DNA of 64,000 nt. Origin: Pantoea rwandensis (GTDB taxonomy: Bacteria; Pseudomonadota; Gammaproteobacteria; Enterobacterales; Enterobacteriaceae). The notes beneath the pieces were generated by a model, which was given only the letters and a program-made list of their open reading frames with translations, had not been told where the DNA came from and did no database searches. The DNA is taken from the NCBI RefSeq assembly GCF_002095475.1, contig NZ_MLFR01000001.1:186001-250000 (forward strand), in the 5' to 3' direction. The position numbers and the translations under genes were made by a program. The first letter of the stretch is position 1. Each line of letters opens with the position of its first letter. Positions 58,304-64,000 of this stretch are shown one piece after another.

Positions 58304-59467
58304 ATGATCACGGTATTAAAACATCCACCGCATATTCGCGCATTCCTGCTGTCCATGGCCGGAAGCGTGGTGCTGATTATCGGCATGGGATACGGGCGTT
58401 TCGCATTTACTGGCGTATTGCCGGTGATGCTGAAAGAAAATCTGCTAACGCTACAGCAAGGTAACTGGGCGGCATCCGCAAATTATGCCGGTTATTTGTT
58501 GGGCGCACTGTTGCTATCACGTGCACGCCCTACGGATTCACGGCGGCTCTGTTTTACCTCCGTGCTTGCCACACTGTTATCGATAGTTGCCCTCGCATGG
58601 CTGCGATCGCCGCTGGCGATTATTGTGCTGCGCGGTCTGGCAGGGCTTTTCAGTGCTGTGACACTGATTGCGGCCTCACTATGGTTGTTGCAGCATATGC
58701 AACACACGCAAGGGGCACCATTGCTGTTTTCGGGCGTGGGTATGGGCGTTTTTCTCTCTGCAGAGATGGTCGCGGTGGGCAAATCACTTGCACTGCCCAG
58801 TGCGACGATTTGGCTTCTGTGTGCTGGCAGTGCCGCCGTGTTGTTTTTGGTGTTTTTCCGCCTGCTTAACAGTCCCCCAGATACGTTAGTGAACTATACG
58901 CTTAAGGCCCAAACATCCACACGTTCACAAACAGCAACAGCGGCAGAGGCGTGGAAATTGCTGCTGATTTACGGATTGGCAGGTTTTGGCTACATCATCA
59001 CAGCGACCTATTTACCGTTGTTTTTAACCGGATCGCTAACCGGGGTTGATCCCGTGCAAATCTGGGCGTTATTTGGGCTTGCAGCCGTACCGTCCTGTTT
59101 CTTCTGGCATCGATTAGCTGTTGCACGTGGCTACCGATTCACGTTGTTGCTAAACCTGATATTACAGGCGGTGGGAGTAATCCTGCCAGCATTCAGTCAC
59201 GCCTTACCCTTCTGTCTGGCCAGTGCACTATTAGTTGGTTTTACGTTTATGGGCACCGTCACCGTGGCGCTGCCTGAGGCTCGACGTCTCGCTGTCGCGG
59301 TCAGTTTCAACATGATTGCTGCAATGACGGCGCTGTATGGGTTTGGCCAAATTGCCGGCCCCTTGGTGGCGGGAGAACTCTACGCATTCAGTGGGTCATT
59401 CAATCCTTCACTCTGTGCGGCAAGCACCGCATTGGTGCTCGCGGCTGGATTAGTGGCTAAGCGCTGA
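58304..59467 (+). CDS. MFS transporter of the YbfB/YjiJ family
   Basis: A 387-residue, 12-helix MFS protein. GMGYGRFAFTGVLPVM in helix 1 and GNWAASANYAGYLLGALL in helix 2 are the family signature. The substrate is unknown; the fold suggests efflux. CGGAG lies upstream of the ATG. Its 3' end overlaps the convergent LysR gene by 11 bp. Confidence 0.85.
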   Translation: MITVLKHPPHIRAFLLSMAGSVVLIIGMGYGRFAFTGVLPVMLKENLLTLQQGNWAASANYAGYLLGALLLSRARPTDSRRLCFTSVLATLLSIVALAWLRSPLAIIVLRGLAGLFSAVTLIAASLWLLQHMQHTQGAPLLFSGVGMGVFLSAEMVAVGKSLALPSATIWLLCAGSAAVLFLVFFRLLNSPPDTLVNYTLKAQTSTRSQTATAAEAWKLLLIYGLAGFGYIITATYLPLFLTGSLTGVDPVQIWALFGLAAVPSCFFWHRLAVARGYRFTLLLNLILQAVGVILPAFSHALPFCLASALLVGFTFMGTVTVALPEARRLAVAVSFNMIAAMTALYGFGQIAGPLVAGELYAFSGSFNPSLCAASTALVLAAGLVAKR

Positions 59468-60344
59468 CATTCGCATCGCTAGCGAGTAATTGACGCAGAT
59501 GATCCAGAGCGGGCGAGCGGTAATCCTTACGCCAGATCAGCTGCGTCACTGCATGTCCGGCATGCAGCAACGTCAATCCAGCAGGTATTTGTAACAGTTG
59601 CAGCACGCTTTCGGGCAGCATGCACATATAAGTTCCCGCTGCCACGCAGGCCAGCATGGCGTGATAAGAGCTGACCTCCTGGACCTGAATGCGTCTGCCA
59701 CTCGCACCCATGTTCTGAAGCATCTGCATTGCTAACTGACGGTAAGTGCAGCCCACGGCAAAGGCCGCTAACTTACCCTCGTCGATGTCGCTCAACTGGC
59801 GGATATGGCTCATTGTGGTCGGTAATACCAGCAACAGTTGTTCATCATAAAGCGGTTGATAACGAAGATCGTCGGGGCAGAGGGGTTCACCTGCGTCATC
59901 GACTGGCAGCGCAACCAGCGCACAGTCGAGATCTGATTGCTGTACGCGTTCGATGAGTTGGCCTGTTGGTTGGGTCGAGAAAAGCAGGCGTACTTCAGGA
60001 CAGGTTTGGCTGAATTCGGCCAAAGGTTTCGTCAAACGGCTTGCGGCGGCGCACTCCATTGATCCCAATGCCAGATCGCCATTCGGCGTGTGTGGATGCA
60101 GGCTCTGCCGCGCCTCTTCTCCAAGACTCAATAATTTTTTGGTATAGCTGAGGAACAGTTTGCCCTGAGGTGATAACTTCAGACGCTTGCTATCCCGGAT
60201 AAACAGCTCGGCATCCAGCTCTTCTTCCAGTTGCTGTATACGCGTGGTGATATTCGATTGTACTCGCCCAAGACGTTGCGCTGCTTTCACCACGCTCAGT
60301 TCTTCTGCCACCACGCTGAAGATTTCCAGTGAAGTATGGTTCAT
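59457..60344 (-). CDS. LysR-family regulator
   Basis: 295 residues. HTH at about 17-37 (LSVVKAAQRLGRVQSNITTRIQQLE), followed by a periplasmic-binding-type effector domain. It is divergent from the nitronate monooxygenase gene with 92 bp between, the usual layout of a LysR activator and its target; the MFS gene at its 3' end may also be controlled. Inverted repeats ATTC-N9-GAAT (60350-60366) and TTTCAGGGAAA (about 60380) lie in the intergenic DNA. Confidence 0.87.
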   Translation of the reverse strand: MNHTSLEIFSVVAEELSVVKAAQRLGRVQSNITTRIQQLEEELDAELFIRDSKRLKLSPQGKLFLSYTKKLLSLGEEARQSLHPHTPNGDLALGSMECAAASRLTKPLAEFSQTCPEVRLLFSTQPTGQLIERVQQSDLDCALVALPVDDAGEPLCPDDLRYQPLYDEQLLLVLPTTMSHIRQLSDIDEGKLAAFAVGCTYRQLAMQMLQNMGASGRRIQVQEVSSYHAMLACVAAGTYMCMLPESVLQLLQIPAGLTLLHAGHAVTQLIWRKDYRSPALDHLRQLLASDANVSA

Positions 60345-60349
60345 GATTC

Positions 60350-60391
60350 ATTCTCTTTTAGGGAATGTGATTGATTTATCTTTCAGGGAAA
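60350..60391. promoter_or_regulatory. Candidate LysR-type binding sites upstream of the nitronate monooxygenase gene
   Basis: ATTC-N9-GAAT at 60350-60366 contains a T-N11-A LysR box, and TTTC-AGG-GAAA follows within the same 92-bp divergent region. Both are short, and the assignment rests mainly on position. Confidence 0.35.
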
Positions 60392-60436
60392 GAGATTTTA
60401 AGGCAACGACAGCGATCACATCAACGGAATAACCTC

Positions 60437-61495
60437 ATGACTCACGTTCTCTGCCAGGCACTTAATCTGCAATATCCCGTTATTCAGGCGCCGATGGCGG
60501 GCGTATCGACACCAGAAATGGCTGCCGCCGTCACTGAAGCAGGGGCGCTGGGATCGATTAGCATTGGCGCGTCAACGCCGGAACAGGCGGCGGTGATGAT
60601 CGCCAAAACGCAATCGCTCACCCGTGGGCCATTTAACGTCAACGTGTTTTGCCATGCGCCCGTGCAACGAAATGCTGAAAAGGAGCAGGCATGGATTGCG
60701 CGTTTCCGTGAGCTGTTTGCGCGCTATGATGCGGAACTGCCCGCTGACTTGCAGGAGATTTATCAGACTTTCCACGCTAATCAGCCGATGCTAGACGTCA
60801 TTGAACAGGCGAAACCGGCAGCGGTGAGTTTTCATTTTGGTATTCCTGTTCCACAGACGATTCAACGACTCAAGCGACTTGGTATTGTCACACTGGCCAC
60901 GGCGACCAATGTTAAAGAAGCGCTGGAGATTGCGCGCAGTGGCATTGATTTCATCATCGCACAAGGTATTGAGGCGGGCGGTCATCGCGGGCACTTCGAC
61001 CCCAACGCGTTTGATCAGCAGTTGTCGACTTTTACACTGGTGCAGGCTATCCGTCAGCAAACCTCTCATCCGGTGATCGCTGCGGGAGGCATCATGGATG
61101 GATCAGGCATCGCTGCCATGCTGCAGTTAGGCGCAGTAGGGGTGCAATTAGGTACGGCATTTGTGTTATGTCCAGAGTCAGCAGCCAATCCAGCCTACAA
61201 AGACGCACTGAGGCAGGCTCACGAATCGGCCACCGTGATCACTGCGGCTATTTCTGGTCGTCAGGCGCGTTGCCTGCGCAATGCCTTTTGCGCCTTTAGC
61301 GGTGAGTTTCTGGCTGAAGATATCCCTGACTATCCATTAACCTATTCGCTGGGCAAAGCACTGGCGGCGGCTGCCGCTGCTAAAGATGAACACGGCTTTG
61401 GTGCACAGTGGGCAGGTCAAGGGGCGGCGCTGGCACGCGAGATGCCAGCAGGGGAGCTGATCAAGGCTTTAGTGCATGAGTGGCAAGGTGAATAA
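60437..61495 (+). CDS. Nitronate monooxygenase (2-nitropropane dioxygenase type)
   Basis: A 352-residue FMN TIM barrel. VIQAPMAGVSTPEMAAAV is the N-terminal signature, the catalytic His lies in AQGIEAGGHRGHF, and the phosphate-binding AAGGIMDGSGIAAMLQLGAVGVQLGTAF segment follows. It oxidises toxic alkyl nitronates such as propionate-3-nitronate, a plant and fungal toxin, which would suit a plant-associated host. The ATG at 60437 gives the family N-terminus; the frame is open to 60371. Confidence 0.88.
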   Translation: MTHVLCQALNLQYPVIQAPMAGVSTPEMAAAVTEAGALGSISIGASTPEQAAVMIAKTQSLTRGPFNVNVFCHAPVQRNAEKEQAWIARFRELFARYDAELPADLQEIYQTFHANQPMLDVIEQAKPAAVSFHFGIPVPQTIQRLKRLGIVTLATATNVKEALEIARSGIDFIIAQGIEAGGHRGHFDPNAFDQQLSTFTLVQAIRQQTSHPVIAAGGIMDGSGIAAMLQLGAVGVQLGTAFVLCPESAANPAYKDALRQAHESATVITAAISGRQARCLRNAFCAFSGEFLAEDIPDYPLTYSLGKALAAAAAAKDEHGFGAQWAGQGAALAREMPAGELIKALVHEWQGE

Positions 61496-61866
61496 TTTTG
61501 GTGGGGGGCCGCAGGTGGCGGCCTGCACTTAACTAGCGCAACTGAAACTTTATCAAAATTTATGTTTATATCTTGGATACTATATCGTTTCATTTAGCAA
61601 AACGAAGAAGTGCCACTCTAACCGTCACATTTTTTAAAATTTCCCACCCCGCACCTTAACTTTTATTTAAAAAGTGCAAACCTCGTCATTTTTTATCTGA
61701 AAAAAAATTCCGTCTAAACATGCTATTTAGCCGCAGAGGACTATTGCCAGTGCAAACCCGTTGAAGTGTTCACTGATATGTCCACATTCTGTCCATCATT
61801 TAGTATTTAATCCGGTCTTAAAAGATTTTATAACGCTACTCATGGATGAGTCGAAAGGCGTGAATC
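61496..61866. other. 371-bp A+T-rich region before the PTS operon
   Basis: A G+C-rich hairpin (GGCCGC-AGGTG-GCGGCC, 61507-61523) just after the monooxygenase gene may be a terminator, but has no T tract. The rest is strongly A+T-rich with T and A runs and should hold the PTS operon promoter; I see no clear antiterminator hairpin. Confidence 0.5.
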
Positions 61867-63384
61867 ATGGTGCTGCTCAATAAAAGGCAAAATGAAATAG
61901 TTGCCTATCTCGCTACAGAAAATGACTGGATAGCAGCAAATCGTATCGCTGAATCATTTGACATTTCAGTGAGTACTTTACGACGCGATATTGAAGTCAT
62001 CAATGAATCTTTTATTGAACAGGAGAGCCAAGTTATCAGTAAACCGGGACTTGGTCTCCGATTTACTATCGGCTCACATTTTACCGGCTTACATGCTTGC
62101 TCGGCAGGGCAAAGGAATGAGATCTTTGCGACGAAACGTTTGGTAGGAATAGTCACCGACCTCCTAACGCAAGCACCTCAACCCTTATCGATTAGCACAC
62201 TTTCAGAAAAATATTTCGTTAGCCGTTCTTCTATCGTAGAGGATCTTAAGAAAGCGGAAAGTTGGCTCGAAAACTTTTCATTACACATGTTTCGAGACCA
62301 TACAGGTACCTACATAAAAGGCGATGATCTAAATATACGCGTGGCAATGAAAGAAATTATTGCGCATAGCTTTTTTAGCCGACACCAAATAGCGGATAGT
62401 CGCATAGACAGATTTTCTCATACTGAGTTAGTGGAACAGTTTGGCAAGGTGAACGTAGAGAATTGTATTTCTCTGATGAGTTTGATTGAGAGAGATCTCT
62501 CCGTGGCGATCAGTGAGCCTTATTACACAAATTTGTTTTCCCATTTACTTGTGACTATCAAAAGAGCTGTAGGTCTTGCCGCTCAATCGGAGATTGAAAC
62601 ATTCAATCGTTACATGAGTCGGGAGTGGACAATTGCCGAGAAGGCCGTAAGTTGGTTGGAAAAAGAGTACAACTTATCTCTCCCAGAAATCGAAGTGAGT
62701 TATATTTATCAATATATTATTTCATCTGGCCATCATACTTTGGCAAAGGATCCTCAAACGCCATTGTCACCGCGCAGTGAGGCCGATGAATATGCTGATA
62801 AATTAATTTCCTGCTGCTCTCACGAACTTGGACTGAATCTTCGTCTGGATAAAAAATTGCATGATGGTTTGGCTCTGCACATTAAGCCAATGCTTAACCG
62901 ATTAGCTTATGGAATAGCGATACACAATCCTTTATTGGATGAGATTAAGCATGAGTTTTTAACAGCGTTTAGCGCGGTCACCAGGGCAGTAGAAAAACTT
63001 GTAGGGTGTCATGCCACCTCAACAGTGTCAGAGGACGAAATAGCGTATCTCACACTCTATATTCAGGCTGCTCTTGATAAATTCAGTGCCAAAAAGAAGA
63101 TTATTATTGTTTGTTCCAGTGGAGTGGGAACATCACAACTATTAGCCAGTCGTATCAATCGCGCTTTTCCAGAGTGGGAGATCGTCGATATTGTTCCTGG
63201 CAGCCAACTTGATGTCACGTTAGCAGTAAAAGCATGTGATCTCATTATCTCCACGATTAAGTTAGAGGGGATGGAATTACCCGTTGCATATGTATCTGCA
63301 CTTTTTTCGAAGAAGGATATTGCCAGGATTTCTGAAAAAATTATTTTTAATGAAAATATGAAGGAGAAAGATAATGCTCGATAA
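61867..63384 (+). CDS. PRD-containing PTS transcriptional regulator with EIIB-like domain
   Basis: 505 residues of the LicR/MtlR build. Order: HTH (about 5-50, DWIAANRIAESFDISVSTLRR), second HTH (about 107-150), PRD1 (about 185-295), PRD2 (about 305-408) and an EIIB-like domain with Cys416 in IVCSSGVGTS. No EIIA domain is attached; the next gene encodes it. First PRD histidines (His226, His338) are present, but the positions where the second His is expected read Tyr283 and Tyr398. Phosphorylation by the PTS should set its activity on this operon. The DNA is A+T-richer than most of the window. Confidence 0.85.
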   Translation: MVLLNKRQNEIVAYLATENDWIAANRIAESFDISVSTLRRDIEVINESFIEQESQVISKPGLGLRFTIGSHFTGLHACSAGQRNEIFATKRLVGIVTDLLTQAPQPLSISTLSEKYFVSRSSIVEDLKKAESWLENFSLHMFRDHTGTYIKGDDLNIRVAMKEIIAHSFFSRHQIADSRIDRFSHTELVEQFGKVNVENCISLMSLIERDLSVAISEPYYTNLFSHLLVTIKRAVGLAAQSEIETFNRYMSREWTIAEKAVSWLEKEYNLSLPEIEVSYIYQYIISSGHHTLAKDPQTPLSPRSEADEYADKLISCCSHELGLNLRLDKKLHDGLALHIKPMLNRLAYGIAIHNPLLDEIKHEFLTAFSAVTRAVEKLVGCHATSTVSEDEIAYLTLYIQAALDKFSAKKKIIIVCSSGVGTSQLLASRINRAFPEWEIVDIVPGSQLDVTLAVKACDLIISTIKLEGMELPVAYVSALFSKKDIARISEKIIFNENMKEKDNAR

Positions 63385-63847
63385 AGTGGTGATTTCAGAC
63401 ATTCTCAGTCGCTCCTGCGTTGTAACTGATTTGGTGGCGACCAATAAAGTCGAAGTAATCGAGTATCTCTCAGCATTATTGCTGGCTGAAAATATCATCA
63501 ACGATAAATCTGGTTTTGTTCATGATGTACTCGCACGAGAGGAATTAGGACCAACAGGTTTTGATAACCAAGTGGCTATACCACATGGAAAGTCAAGCAC
63601 AGTGAACGAAACACGTATGGCGGTGGCCCGATTGCGTGACCCAGTGGACTGGGAAACCGAGGACGAGGTGGCAGTAAGGCTTGTCATTCTTTTTGCCGTA
63701 AGAAATGCGGACAGCAGTATAGGTCATATCAAAGTATTAGCCAGTGTTTCAGTTGCCCTTGGCGATGATGAGGTTGTTGAGCAATTAATGCAGGCGGAAA
63801 CGAGTGAGGCGTTATACCGATTAATCGTCAACAATACCGGAGTATAA
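63374..63847 (+). CDS. PTS fructose/mannitol-type EIIA
   Basis: 157 residues of the EIIA-2 family. The phosphorylated His71 lies in QVAIPHGKSS. The start overlaps the regulator's last 11 bp, with AAGGAG upstream, so the two are coupled. It takes phosphate from HPr (or FPr) and passes it to the IIB that follows; it may also phosphorylate the PRD regulator. Confidence 0.9.
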   Translation: MLDKVVISDILSRSCVVTDLVATNKVEVIEYLSALLLAENIINDKSGFVHDVLAREELGPTGFDNQVAIPHGKSSTVNETRMAVARLRDPVDWETEDEVAVRLVILFAVRNADSSIGHIKVLASVSVALGDDEVVEQLMQAETSEALYRLIVNNTGV

Positions 63848-63869
63848 ACTTTTAATCTGGAGTTTATCA

Positions 63870-64000
63870 ATGAGACTAATTGCGATCACTGCCTGTCCAA
63901 CAGGTGTGGCACATACCTATATCGCTGAAGCTAACCTTAAAAAGAGCGCAGCCAAAATGGGTATTGATATTGTGGTTGAAACCCATGGCGCTGTAGAAAG
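63870..64000 (+). CDS. PTS fructose-type EIIB, 3' end beyond the window
   Basis: 43 codons are visible: MRLIAITACPTGVAHTYIAE and onward. The phosphorylated Cys9 lies in the CPTGVAHT signature of fructose-family IIB. TGGAG stands eight bases before the ATG. It starts 22 bp after the EIIA gene. A IIC gene, perhaps followed by sugar-phosphate enzymes that would name the substrate, should lie just outside the window. Confidence 0.88.
   Translation, partial: MRLIAITACPTGVAHTYIAEANLKKSAAKMGIDIVVETHGAVE

Overview
The window reads as a chromosomal stretch of a gram-negative enterobacterium. The arnBCADTEF lipid A operon with an upstream PmrA-type box, the yfiRNB c-di-GMP module, an ascG/ascFB beta-glucoside locus and betT/betIBA all resemble E. 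coli genes in order and protein length. The mixture with plant- or soil-type catabolic genes (sarcosine oxidase, inositol dehydrogenase, 1,3-diaminopropane synthesis) suggests Erwiniaceae such as Pantoea or Erwinia; this placement is inference. Coding density is high. I saw no rRNA, tRNA, CRISPR array, prophage or insertion sequence.

Layout. 1-2,400 (minus): a nitrilase-family enzyme (cut by the window edge) and an NCS1 permease behind a sigma-54 promoter and a leader that ends in an intrinsic terminator just before the start codon. 2,400-5,400 (minus): dat-ddc for 1,3-diaminopropane. 5,490-7,290: an orphan prepilin peptidase, a 69-residue protein and the arn control region. 7,290-14,670: arnBCADTEF. 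14,750-17,400 (minus): an FMN hydroxy-acid dehydrogenase and a metabolite:H+ symporter. 17,800-21,300: a partial inositol locus (sugar porter, a frameshifted TIM-barrel isomerase, iolG). 21,300-24,500: a Tat-type esterase, a GST remnant and a TetR/oxidoreductase pair. 24,500-30,600: betA, betB (frameshifted), betI and divergent betT. 30,600-33,900: an orphan VWA protein, a UvsE-type UV endonuclease and a small secreted protein. 34,000-36,310: yfiRNB (minus). 36,500-40,660: ascB, ascF and divergent ascG. 40,830-45,340: a TonB receptor with a periplasmic binding protein, and an acyltransferase. 45,370-47,390: azlCD with an AraC regulator. 47,400-57,480: glyA-soxBDAG-purU flanked by two DJ-1/AraC-type regulators. 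57,800-61,500: a small protein, an MFS exporter, and a LysR regulator divergent from a nitronate monooxygenase. 61,860-64,000: the start of an A+T-rich fructose-type PTS operon.

How parts work together. The bet genes import choline and oxidise it to glycine betaine. The sox cluster oxidises sarcosine to glycine while loading one-carbon units on folate; GlyA turns glycine into serine and PurU releases formate to recycle folate. The demethylation steps between betaine and sarcosine are not in the window. The asc locus imports, phosphorylates and splits aryl-beta-glucosides. YfiR/N/B form an envelope-sensing switch for c-di-GMP. The arn genes make and transfer L-Ara4N to lipid A.

Most worth a second look: the sigma-54 promoter plus attenuator leader of the permease; two single-base frameshifts, one lying on a correctly phased T TTA AAA heptamer; the orphan VWA protein with a His/Cys-rich linker; a pair of TGTCGC direct repeats in front of the sox cluster; and a PRD regulator whose two PRDs each appear to have Tyr in place of the second histidine.
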